64,000 nucleotides of DNA from Candidatus Caldilinea saccharophila (GTDB taxonomy: Bacteria > Chloroflexota > Anaerolineae > Caldilineales > Caldilineaceae): positions 248,001 through 312,000 of the forward strand of contig JADJVW010000063.1 in the NCBI GenBank assembly GCA_016710365.1, in the 5' to 3' direction. Shown piece by piece: positions 54,762 through 64,000 of this stretch (position 1 is its first letter; each line of letters begins with the position of its first letter). The position numbers were made by a program, and so were the translations under genes. The notes under the pieces were generated by a model. That model was not told the origin of the DNA, ran no database searches, and saw only the letters and a program-made list of their open reading frames with translations.

Positions 54762-56286
54762 ATGACGGACTTTCGCGGACAGCGCATCGTAATTCTAGGA
54801 TTGGCCCGGCAGGGCCTGCCCTGGCGCGCTTTTACCCGCGCCGGCGCCCAGGTGACGATCAGCGACGCGGCCTCGGAGGAAAAACTGGCGGCGGACATCG
54901 CACGGCTGGGCGATCTGCCGGTCAAGCTGGTGTTGGGCGGCCACCCGCCGGAACTGCTCGACGCGTGCGATCTGCTCTGCCTGAGCGGCGGCGTGCCGGC
55001 TCAGCTTGGCATCGTGCAAGAAGCCATCCGTCGCGGCATCCCGCTGAGCAACGATAGCCTGCTGACCCTGCAACTAGCACGCCAGCGTGAGCTTGGCCCG
55101 ATCGTGGCCATCACCGGCAGCAGCGGCAAAACCACCACGACGACGCTCGTAGGGCTGATGCTAGGGCAAGCGGCAAGCGCGTCCACGTCGGCGGCAACAT
55201 CGGCGCCGCTGATCGACAGCCTGGACGCCATCGCGCCGGGCGACCGCATCGTGCTGGAACTGAGCAGCTTCCACTTAGAACTGTTCGACCCGGCCCTGGG
55301 CCTGGGGCCGACTTGGAGGCATCGGCCCCGGACGTGGCCGCGATTTTGAACATCACGCCCAACCACCTGGATCGGCATGCCGACATGACCGCGTATGCGG
55401 CGGCGAAATTCAACCTGCTGCGCTGTCTGCCCGACGCCGCCGCCATCGTTTTGAGCGCCGAAGACGCAGTGACCCCCGCGCGTGCCGAGGCACGCCGTGG
55501 CCTGAAGCAGCGACCAGCCAGCCAGCGACGTGGGGGCCTGCCTCACTGGACGCCCCTGTTGGCAGAGGTGGAGACGCGCTTGTAGCCGGACGGCAGCTGC
55601 GCCGCTCGCCCTCTTTCATCGCTCGCACACCGGTCAGCAACGGCGCCTGGGGTGCGGCAGCATGGCTCTACTACCAGGGACAGCCGATCTGCCGCGACGA
55701 CGAACTGCGCCTGCGCGGCGAGCATAATATCAGCAATGTTCTGGCCGCGGCGGCGATCAGCGGCGCGGTCGGCGCCACGGTAGAGGGCATGGCAACGGTG
55801 GCGCGCACCTTTGCCGGCGTGCCGCACCGCCTGGAAATTGTGGCGGAGGCCAATGGCGTCGTGTGGGTCAATGACAGCATCGCGACCTCGCCCGAACGCG
55901 CCGTTGCCGGTCTACGCAGCTTCAGCGCCCTCGACCAGACGTTGATCTTGCTGGCCGGTGGCAAAGACAAACATCTGCCCTGGGAAACCTTCGCCGACGA
56001 GGTGTTGGCGCGCGTCGATTTTCTGATCGGCTTTGGCGACGCGGGCGGGATGATCGTGCGCAAAGTGCAGGAGCGGGCCGCGTTTCGCCAACAGCCTGCG
56101 CCGAGCACTGCGATCGTACACCGGCTGGATGAAGCGGTCGAGTTAGCGGCGCGCGCGGCAGCGCCAGGGAAGGCGGTCGTGCTGCTTTCGCCAGGCGGCG
56201 CCAGCTACGACGCCTATCGCGACTTCGAGCAGCGTGGCGAACATTTCCGCCGCCTGGTGCAGCAAAGCGCCGGGAGGGCGACATGA
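54762..56286 (+). CDS. murD: UDP-N-acetylmuramoyl-L-alanine--D-glutamate ligase MurD, at least two frameshifts
   Basis: Adds D-Glu to UDP-MurNAc-Ala. Frame 1 begins MTDFRGQRIVILGLARQGLP and has the P-loop IVAITGSSGKTTTTTL and VLELSSFHLELF; near 55310 a register change leads to PDVAAILNITPNHLDRHADM and KFNLLRCLP; near 55600 a second leads to RGEHNISNVLAAAAI, VWVNDSIATSPERAVAGL, LLAGGKDKHLPW and LLSPGGASYDAYRDFEQRG. Together they give a full MurD of about 500 residues. ATG 54762 is used; TTG 54735 lies in the tandem duplication. The stop overlaps ftsW (ATGA). Confidence 0.9.
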
Positions 56287-57409
56287 CGAAGACAGCGCGA
56301 GCCTCAAAACCCAAGGGAAGCTACGACTGGGCCTTGCTTTCGGTGGTCACCATTCTTCTTATGCTGGGCGTGGTCATGGTCTTTAGCGCCAGCTACCCGC
56401 GCGGCATGGAAGGGTTCGACAATCCGTATTATTTTGTGATCCGCCAGTTGATCTGGCTGGCGATCGGCATCAGCGGGCTGATCGTGCCGCACGCATCCCC
56501 TATCCCTTCTGGAACCGGTGGAGCATTCCACTCATGGGCCTGGCGCTGCTGGCGTTGCTGGCGGTCGTCCTGTTTGGCGCCGAGCGCTTTGGCGCCACGC
56601 ACGTTCCTACTATCAACGGCAGCATCCAGCCGAGCGAGCCGGCTAAATCGTCATCATCATCTACGTCAGCGCCTGGCTCACGAGCAAAGGCCGCCGCATT
56701 CGCGATGCGCGCGCCGGACTGCTGCCCTTTGGCGTGCTGATGGGGGTCGTGGCGGTGTTGATCGTCCTGCAGCCGGAAATCAGCACGGCAATTCTGATTG
56801 TGGCGACCGCCGCGGTCATGCTCTTTGTCGCGCGCGGTGGGCGTAGTGGCGACTGCCACCTTCTTTCTCGTCATCAGCTACAGCAGCTACGCCGCAGACC
56901 GCATCCAACGTTACCTGGACTCGGTGGGGAACCCCGTTGCCAGCGACGAATGGCAGGTCAGCCAGGGCGTCCAGGCATTGATGCGCGGCGGTCTTTTCGG
57001 GCGCGGCCTGGGCAACGGACTGGCGCAACAGACCGGCTATCTGCCCGTCAGTTGGAGCGATAACATCTACGGCGTCATCGGCGAGGAGCTTGGTCTGCTG
57101 GGCACGCTGTTTGTGATTCTGCTGTTTGCCTTGCTGGCCTACCGCGGGCTGCGGATCGCGCTGCGCGCGCCCGACAATTTCGGCATGTTGTTGGCAACCG
57201 GCATCACCACGATCCTGGTCTTGCAAACGCTGCTCAATATGGCGGTGATCGTGGCGGTATCGCCGCCGACCGGGGTGACGCTGCCCTTCGTCAGCTATGG
57301 CGGCAGTTCGCTGGTGGCATCGCTGATCGGGATCGGCGTGCTGCTCAGCATCAGCCGCTATGGCATCGAAACGGCGCCGCGCGGCGCAGCCAGGAAGGTA
57401 TTCGTATGA
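56283..57409 (+). CDS. ftsW: SEDS peptidoglycan glycosyltransferase FtsW, three or more frameshifts
   Basis: Polymerises lipid II at the septum together with FtsI. Assembled frames give about 375 residues: DWALLSVVTILLMLGVVMVF, then NGSIQPSEPAK, IIYVSAWLTSKGRRIRDA, LQPEISTAILI, SEDS motifs SDNIYGVIGEELGLLG and SPPTGVTLPFVSYGGSSL at the end. Register changes are inferred near 56490, 56648 (one A missing after GCTAAA) and 56840. All fall in short runs of one base and leave family sequence intact on both sides. The stop overlaps the murG ATG by 4 bases. Confidence 0.9.
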
Positions 57410-58630
57410 ACGTGTTGATCTCGGGCGGGGGAACGGGCGGTCACGTGTATCCCGCCCTGGCCGTCGTAGCGCAGCTCGCGCCGGCAACTACCAGGCGACC
57501 ACGCCCCGCCCGCCCAGCGTCGGCGATGGCCGCGTCCGGCGCGGCGGCAAGCGCGGCTGAGCCGGTGCAAACAGAGGTGCGCACGCTGTGGGTCGGCAGC
57601 CGCGGCGGTATGGAAAAGGCATTGGTCGAACGCGCCGGTATCCCGTTTACGGGGATCAGCACAGGCCAATTGCGGGTGGCGAATCCGGTCAAAGTGGTGC
57701 GCAACCTGGGCCGCATGGCGGCCGGTGTGCGTCAGAGCCTGGCGATTGTGGACGATTTTCGCCCTGACGTCTGTTTTGTAACGGGTGGCTATGTGTGTGG
57801 GCCGGTGGTCACGGCCTGTGCGCTGCGTAAACTTCCGGTGCTCATTTATTTGCCGGACATGTCGCCAGGCTATGCCATTCGGATGCTGAGTAAGCTGGCC
57901 ACGCGCGTGGCGGTGAGCTTCCCGGAGGTGGCGCACTGGTTCGGTGGAGAAGCGCCCGCCGGCAAAGCCGTCGTGACTGGCTATCCGGTGCGGGCGGAAG
58001 TGGTGACAGCGGCGGCGGATCGGCAGGCAGCGCGACGACAACTGGCCGCAGAGATGGGCGCCTCCTTCGACGAAACGGACGGAGCGCAAATGCCGCTGCT
58101 GCTGGTCTGGGGCGGGTCGAGCGGCGCGCGCGTGATCAACCAGGCAACCTGGGACGCGCTGCCGGCGCTGCTGCCGCTGGCGCAGATCGTGCACGTCGTC
58201 GGTGTGCGCGACTGGCCGTTGTACGAGGCGTGGGCGGCCGCGCATCCGCTGCCAGACGCGCTGCATCATCGTTATCATGCCGCGGCCTATCTGCACGAAG
58301 CAATGCCGCTGGCGCTGGCCGCCGCCGATCTGACGGTGGCGCGGGCGGGCGCCAGCACGCTGGGCGAATTCCCGGTGAGCAGGCTGCCGTCGGTGCTGGC
58401 GCCGCTGCACAGCGTCAACCAGGCGGACAACGCGCAGGCGCTGGCAAAGCCGCGGCGCCGCGGTGGTCGTCGAAGACAGCGACCTGCCGACGCACTTAGC
58501 GCCGACCGTAGCCAGCCTGCTTGGCAATGCGGCGCAGCGTCAGGCGATGGAGGCGGCGCTGGCGCAGATGGCGCAGCCGGACGCGGCGCTCCGCATCGCA
58601 GCAGAAATTGTGCAGTTGGCGCAAATTTAA
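57406..58630 (+). CDS. murG: UDP-GlcNAc:lipid I GlcNAc transferase MurG, C-terminal frameshift
   Basis: Makes lipid II from lipid I. The protein begins MNVLISGGGTGGHVYPALAV with the GGTGGH motif, has an unusual 35-residue Ala/Pro/Arg insert at about 28-60, FVTGGYVCGPVV, LLVWGGSSGARVIN and the nucleotide-sugar segment ARAGASTLGEF with NQADNAQALA. Near 58455 the frame slips in a GC run; the adjacent frame continues AVVVEDSDLPTHLAP and ends VQLAQI at TAA 58628-58630. The uncorrected frame would run 35 bases further into non-family sequence. About 408 residues when corrected. Confidence 0.92.
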
Positions 58631-58661
58631 CGGAAATAGATGGCAGGATCGGCAGCACAAC

Positions 58662-59321
58662 ATGACGACCGAAACGCAAGTTCTGATCGCCTTTATCCTC
58701 TATCTGATCTTTTTTGGCTGGGTCGGTGCGCGGCGCGGCGTCTGGTCCGAGGCGGTGCTTTTGTTGGTGACGGTGGGCTTCTGGGTCTTGCTTCAGGAGC
58801 GCGGCACGATTATCGTGCGGCTCACCAACTTTGCCGGCAAATTTTTTGTGCTGGTAGGCTCCGGCGGCTTGAGCGGCAGCGCTGAAGATGCATTACAGGC
58901 AGTGCAAGCCGCGCCGAATGTGATCACCAATGACAATGAGGCCGGTTTTCTCTTTCTGGTGTGGGCGGTGATCGTGCTGATCACCTTTATCGTCGGCAGC
59001 GACAAGCGGTGGTCAAAATACAACAAAAACACGGGGCTGGCGATCGTGTTGGGGGTGATCAACGGCATTGTCTTTGCCGCGCTGCTGCTGCCGGTGCTGG
59101 GCAGAATCCTGGAAACGACGCCTGCGGTCGCGGTTGAGGATGCGCCGCTGAACGCTCTCTTTCTGCTTGTCAGTGGCTTGTGGGATTTGATCTATCGCAC
59201 TTTTCAAAGTCTCTGGACATGGGTGCAGCCTGTGCCACCGAGCGTCTGGTTGCTCATTATCACCTTATTGTTAGTGCTGATCGCCTGGCCGATGCGCGGC
59301 GCCTCAAGCAAGAAGAAATAA
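58662..59321 (+). CDS. Lineage-specific predicted membrane protein in the dcw cluster, 219 residues
   Basis: No family recognised with confidence. The protein has about five hydrophobic segments: residues 6-25 and 30-45, then 88-105, 125-145 and 170-210, separated by a polar loop at 50-85, and ends in GASSKKK. The overall shape, with an N-terminal FILYLIFFGWVGARRGVWSEA, resembles CvpA/colicin V production-type proteins, but this is a weak impression. It lies between murG (31 bases) and a second membrane gene (6 bases), so it is co-transcribed with peptidoglycan genes. A role in cell envelope synthesis is inferred from position only. Confidence 0.7.
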   Translation: MTTETQVLIAFILYLIFFGWVGARRGVWSEAVLLLVTVGFWVLLQERGTIIVRLTNFAGKFFVLVGSGGLSGSAEDALQAVQAAPNVITNDNEAGFLFLVWAVIVLITFIVGSDKRWSKYNKNTGLAIVLGVINGIVFAALLLPVLGRILETTPAVAVEDAPLNALFLLVSGLWDLIYRTFQSLWTWVQPVPPSVWLLIITLLLVLIAWPMRGASSKKK

Positions 59322-59327
59322 ACGATT

Positions 59328-59867
59328 ATGCGGGGGTCAATCGAAGTTCTTTTCTATACGGTCGTGCTGATTTTCGGTTTTATCGGCATGGTGCGCGGCT
59401 CCAATCGGGAGCTGGGCAATTCGATTATTCTCATGTACGTGGTGGCGATCCTGGGAATAGCAGACGAGCGAGGCTGGAGCGAGCGGAGTGCGCAGCAAAT
59501 TTCGTTGATTTTTGGCGCCGACGTGGCGCGTATCAACGAAGCCGCCTTCATCTTGCTGGCGATCATCTTTATCGTGATCATCGTCGTCACGTATCAGGGA
59601 AAGACATTTGATTTCAGCAACAGCAAAGCCGACGGATGTCTGGGGCTTGCCAGCGGGTTTGCGATTGGCATTCTGAACGGCTATCTGATCGCCGGCACGT
59701 TGTGGTATTACGCCGATAAATACCAATATCCGTTCAATCTGCTCAGCGGGGCGCTGACCGCGACAGGTCAGGCAATGGTCGCTTTTTTGCCGGCGACGAT
59801 TTTCCCCAATGCATTCTACTGGGCGATCCCGGCGACGATTTTGATGATCGTGCGGGTAATCCGCTGA
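59328..59867 (+). CDS. Lineage-specific predicted membrane protein in the dcw cluster, 179 residues (CvpA-like topology)
   Basis: No function known. Four hydrophobic segments are visible: about 6-21, 30-45, 70-88 and 105-125, with a last one at 150-178. The N-terminal LFYTVVLIFGFIGMVRGSNRELGN, a helix then a basic, Gly-containing turn, recalls CvpA-type proteins and the preceding gene, so the two may be distant paralogues acting together. Six bases from the previous gene and 38 bases before murC. Confidence 0.7.
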   Translation: MRGSIEVLFYTVVLIFGFIGMVRGSNRELGNSIILMYVVAILGIADERGWSERSAQQISLIFGADVARINEAAFILLAIIFIVIIVVTYQGKTFDFSNSKADGCLGLASGFAIGILNGYLIAGTLWYYADKYQYPFNLLSGALTATGQAMVAFLPATIFPNAFYWAIPATILMIVRVIR

Positions 59868-59905
59868 AAATCACTTAGAGAAATACCGAGTAGAGGGATA
59901 CGGAA

Positions 59906-61326
59906 ATGTTGGAATCATGGGAGGCGCGGCTGGCAAATCAAGATGCAACCTTGCGCGTCCATTTGATCGGCATGGGCGGCGCCGGGTTGAGCGCGATCGC
60001 GGCCGTGTTGTTGGAGCTGGGCGTCCAGGTCAGCGGCAGCGACCGCCAGCCGAGCGCAGTCACCGAACGGCTGGCAACGCGCGGGGCGCAGGTAATGCTC
60101 GGCCAGCGCGCCGAAAATCTTACGGAATTGGCGCCCACGCAGCGTCCCGACGTCGTGTTGATCAGCAGCGCGGTCGACGTACACAATGCGGAGCGCCGCG
60201 CGGCTGAAGCGTTAGGGCTGCCTGTGGTGAAGCGCGATGTCTTCCTGCCGGCGCTGCTGGCCCACCGGCGTTTGATCGCTGTCGCCGGCACGCATGGCAA
60301 GACGACGACCACCGCCATGATCGTCCAGACGCTGCGCACGGGTGGCATCGACTGTGGCTATATCATCGGCTCCGATGTGCCGAACTTTGGCAGTGGCGCG
60401 GCGGGCAGCGCGCCCGAATTCGTGCTGGAAGCGGATGAGTATGACCGCATGTTCCTGGGCTTGAAACCTGAGATCGCTGTGCTTACCAATGTCGAATGGG
60501 ATCACCCGGACTGCTACCCAACCCCGGCCAGTTTTCGGCGAGCCTTTATGCAATTCACCGAAACGGTCGAACGCGATGGATTGATCGTCGCCTGCACGGA
60601 CGACGAAGGTGCGTCAGGTGTTGGCCTATGTACCGACGCGCGGGCCGCGCGCCATCAACTACGGCACGAATGAAGGCGCGGACCTGCGCGCCCTGGAGGT
60701 GCGTTCGCTGCCCGGCCTGGGCGTCCAGGCCGAACTTGTCTGGTGGAACGCGCCGCAGGGCCAGCTAGAGATCGCGGCGCCCGGCGTGCACAATGTGCGC
60801 AACGCATTGGCGGCGCTGGTGGTGGGCGTTTCCTGCGGCGTCGCGCTGATGCCGCGCTGGCCGCCTTGCGCGATTATCGCGGGTCGGCGCGGCGCTTCGA
60901 GTGGAAAGGAGAAATAGGTGGCGTCATCGTCATCGATGACTACGCGCATCATCCGACCGAGATCGAGGCGACTTTGGCGGCCGCGCGGCGACGTTACCCG
61001 GAGCGACGCATCTGGGCGATCTTTCAGCCGCACACCTACAGCCGCACCAAACACATGCTCTACCGTATGGGGGAAAGCTTCGACGCCGCCGACCTGGTGA
61101 TCGTCACTGACATTTACGCGGCGCGCGAGATGGACGACGGCAACGTGCACGCACGCGAGTTGGTCGCCGCCAGCACCCATCACGCCATCCGCTATATCGG
61201 CGCGCGGCAGGAGGTGGCCGCCTATCTCGGCGAACACACCGCGCCCGGCGACGTGGTGATCACGCTCGGCGCCGGCGATAGCTATCAGATCGGCGAGTGG
61301 CTGCTGGAACTGTTGGAGGCACGCGC

Positions 61327-61330
<4 letters not shown>
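59906..61330 (+). CDS. murC: UDP-N-acetylmuramate--L-alanine ligase MurC, two frameshifts
   Basis: Adds L-Ala to UDP-MurNAc. First frame has HLIGMGGAGLSAIAAVLLE, AVAGTHGKTTTTAMIV and VLEADEYDRMFLGLKPEIAV with NVEWDHPDCYP; near 60610 the register changes into QVLAYVPTRGPRAINYG and APGVHNVRNALAALVVG; near 60860 a second change leads to FEWKGEIGGVIVIDDYAHHPTEI, IFQPHTYSRTKHM and VIVTDIYAAREM. These are the full set of MurC motifs; corrected length is about 475 residues. The stop overlaps the murB GTG. Confidence 0.92.
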
Positions 61331-62394
<1,064 letters not shown>

Positions 62395-62458
62395 TGGCGC
62401 TTTGGCCTGAGATGCAGGCGGACGGGGACGTCCGCGCGCTGGTGAGGAACTAGGTGGA

Positions 62459-63568
62459 ATGGTGCAACAACGGAGGCGGTATCGGGTGGGCGTGCTTTTT
62501 GGCGGGCGCAGCAGCGAACATGAAGTTTCGCTTGCCAGCGCCAAAAACGTCATGGAGGCGCTGCGCCAGGCGGGAAACGAGATCACATCGATCGGCATCT
62601 CAGCCGAGGGGCGCTGGCTGTCCCAGCCGGACGCATGGCTGCGCTTGACCGCGCAATCCCAGGGCGAGCCGCGCAACCCCGAGCAGGAGTCGCTTGCTGC
62701 GCGTTATCCGTCGCCCGTCCTGCGCGAATTGCTGGACGAACAACACTTGCCGCCGGTCGATGTCATCTTCCCGGTGTTGCACGGGCCTTACGGTGAGGAC
62801 GGCACAGTGCAAGGTCTGTTGGAGATGGCGAATCTGCCCTACGTCGGGTCGGGCGTGTTGGGCAGCGCAGTGGCAATGGACAAAGACGTTGCACGCAAAT
62901 TATTTGCCTGTCACGGGTTGCCGCAGGTGCGCTATCTGACCGTGCGGCGGCACACCTGGCGCCAGGCGCCGGAGGCGGAGATCGACCGCATTGAGGCGAC
63001 GCTGCCTTATCCGCTCTTTGTCAAGCCCGCCAACCTGGGCAGCAGCGTCGGGGTCAGCAAAGCGCGCGACCGCCGTCAGTTGCAGGCGGCCATCGAACTG
63101 GCAACGCGCTACGACAGCAAGCTCCTGGTCGAGGCGGCCGTGCCTCATGCCCGCGAGATCGAGGTGAGCGTGCTGGGCAACGACGAACCGGAAGCCAGCG
63201 TCGCGGGTGAAATCATCCCGGCCAATGAATTCTACGACTACAACGCCAAGTACGAGAGCGCGGGCAGCCAGTTGCTGATCCCCGCCCGGCTTGACGAGGC
63301 TACCATGCAGCGGGTGCAGTCTCTGGCCGTACAGGCGTTTCAAGCGCTGGACTGTGCAGGGCTGGCGCGAGTCGATTTTTTGGTCGCTGGCGACAACGGC
63401 GGGATTTACTTGAATGAGGTCAACACCATGCCAGGCTTTACCCGCATCAGCATGTATCCCAAGCTATGGGAGGCGAGCGGGCTTGCCTATCCCGACCTGG
63501 TCCATCGGCTGCTTGAACTGGCGATTGAACGCTACGTCGAGCGTCAGGAAAACAGTACGGTGCGATGA
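62459..63568 (+). CDS. ddl: D-alanine--D-alanine ligase
   Basis: ATP-grasp enzyme forming D-Ala-D-Ala, the substrate of MurF. The 369-residue protein has RVGVLFGGRSSEHEVSLASA, PVLHGPYGEDGTVQGLLE, LPYVGSGVLGSAVAMDKD, KPANLGSSVGVSKA and YLNEVNTMPGFTRISMYP. Tyr in the GPYGEDG/LLE region and VGSG rather than vancomycin-type residues fit a standard D-Ala-specific ligase; the longer linker at 60-85 is typical of the longer Ddl class. AGGTGG precedes ATG 62459. The TGA stop lies in a 14-base tandem repeat. Confidence 0.95.
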   Translation: MVQQRRRYRVGVLFGGRSSEHEVSLASAKNVMEALRQAGNEITSIGISAEGRWLSQPDAWLRLTAQSQGEPRNPEQESLAARYPSPVLRELLDEQHLPPVDVIFPVLHGPYGEDGTVQGLLEMANLPYVGSGVLGSAVAMDKDVARKLFACHGLPQVRYLTVRRHTWRQAPEAEIDRIEATLPYPLFVKPANLGSSVGVSKARDRRQLQAAIELATRYDSKLLVEAAVPHAREIEVSVLGNDEPEASVAGEIIPANEFYDYNAKYESAGSQLLIPARLDEATMQRVQSLAVQAFQALDCAGLARVDFLVAGDNGGIYLNEVNTMPGFTRISMYPKLWEASGLAYPDLVHRLLELAIERYVERQENSTVR

Positions 63569-63607
63569 GTTGCGAGGGGCGAGTTGCGAGGGGCGAGTTG
63601 CGAGGGA
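63566..63607 (+). repeat. 14-bp unit tandemly repeated three times, family F
   Basis: YGAGTTGCGAGGGR units at 63566-63579, 63580-63593 and 63594-63607. The ddl stop codon (63566-63568) is the first three bases of the array. Confidence 0.85.
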
Positions 63608-63650
63608 TAGACGAGTCTCTTGAGTTGGGCGTAACAGCAGCAGAGTGATT

Positions 63651-64000
63651 ATGGAAAGTTCATCAGCGCCAAAGCAGCAGAATACAAAGCACACGCCGGC
63701 GGCGCGTGCGGCCGCGGTGAGCGTCAAGTCGCACACTGCGGCCGCACGCAGCCGCATCAATCAGCGCCGGCGCCAGCAGATGAGGCGGCGCATGCACCAC
63801 TTCGAGTCGTTGCTGCCCAGACTGCCCGGCGCCCGGCGCATCGAACTGCACAATCCACTGCCGCACGTGGCGTTGCGTCCGCTCTGGGGCGCGCTGCGTA
63901 GCCGCCTGCTGTGGATTGTAATCGTCGTCGTGGCTGCGGTGAGTGCTCTAGCAGCATGGACTTCTCTGGATGAGCGTTGGTATGTCTACCGGGAAGATGT
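63651..64000 (+). CDS. ftsQ: Cell division protein FtsQ, N-terminal part, cut by window edge
   Basis: Divisome scaffold linking FtsL/FtsB to peptidoglycan synthases. The open frame from ATG 63651 to the edge gives 116 residues: a long basic, Ala/Arg/Gln-rich cytoplasmic segment (1-87), one membrane helix (about 89-108, LLWIVIVVVAAVSALAAW) and the start of an external domain (DERWYVYREDV), where a POTRA domain is expected. Position at the end of the murC-murB-ddl run is the classical place of ftsQ. The cytoplasmic tail is long for the family. Confidence 0.82.
   Translation, partial: MESSSAPKQQNTKHTPAARAAAVSVKSHTAAARSRINQRRRQQMRRRMHHFESLLPRLPGARRIELHNPLPHVALRPLWGALRSRLLWIVIVVVAAVSALAAWTSLDERWYVYRED

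Noticed and set aside
63566..63607. CRISPR array at the three tandem 14-bp units
   Set aside because: Units are adjacent with no spacers, too short and too few for a CRISPR array, and no cas genes are present.

Overview
The window is 64 kb of GC-rich, gene-dense bacterial chromosome. Gene families, a gram-positive-like peptidoglycan cluster with two extra membrane proteins, anaerobic-type glycerol-3-phosphate dehydrogenase, and many short intergenic palindromic repeats suggest a member of the Chloroflexota (Anaerolineae or Caldilineae-like). This assignment is inference from content, not from a marker search. No rRNA, tRNA, CRISPR array or transposase was seen.

Layout. (1) 1-13.1 kb: prs (minus, cut by the left edge), then rdgB followed by a glycerol/dihydroxyacetone cluster, dhaK-dhaL-glpK-dhaM-glpA-glpB-glpC, ending in a ketopantoate-reductase-like gene. 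DhaM carries IIA, HPr and a full-length Enzyme I, so the phosphorelay from PEP to dihydroxyacetone is complete in one locus. (2) 13.2-22.1 kb, minus strand: a sarcosine-oxidase-beta-like flavoprotein, a branched-chain-amino-acid-type ABC transporter (livF, livG, livM, livH) and two tandem substrate-binding lipoprotein genes with their own signals. (3) 22.4-29.5 kb: coaE, a small membrane protein, dnaJ, prmA, rsmE, trxB, murJ and a second small membrane protein. (4) 29.5-38.8 kb: a membrane protein and a B12-type acyl-CoA mutase large subunit (minus), then a methylcrotonyl-CoA-carboxylase-type carboxyltransferase, a threonine dehydratase-like gene, an amidase, a double GNAT protein and glgX. 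(5) 38.9-47.5 kb, minus strand: rpoB-rpoC, RpoC ending in a very acidic tail, with an intrinsic terminator upstream of rpoB. (6) 48.0-64 kb: the dcw cell-division/peptidoglycan cluster, mraZ-rsmH-ftsL-ftsI-murF-mraY-murD-ftsW-murG-two membrane proteins-murC-murB-ddl-ftsQ (cut by the right edge), led by a good promoter and three TGGGN boxes for MraZ autoregulation.

Sequence quality matters for reading this annotation. At least 25 apparent one- or two-base indels break otherwise well conserved essential genes (livM, murJ, the mutase, glgX, rpoC, rsmH, ftsL, mraY, murD, ftsW, murG, murC), most at short homopolymers, and rpoB has one in-frame TAG. These look like consensus errors of a draft or metagenomic assembly rather than biology; affected genes are given as single CDS spanning all frames. 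One junction, inside ftsI just before its KTG box, looks like a larger deletion or misjoin.

Several families of short inverted or tandem repeats sit between genes; in three cases (glpA, murJ, ddl) the stop codon itself lies inside the repeat.
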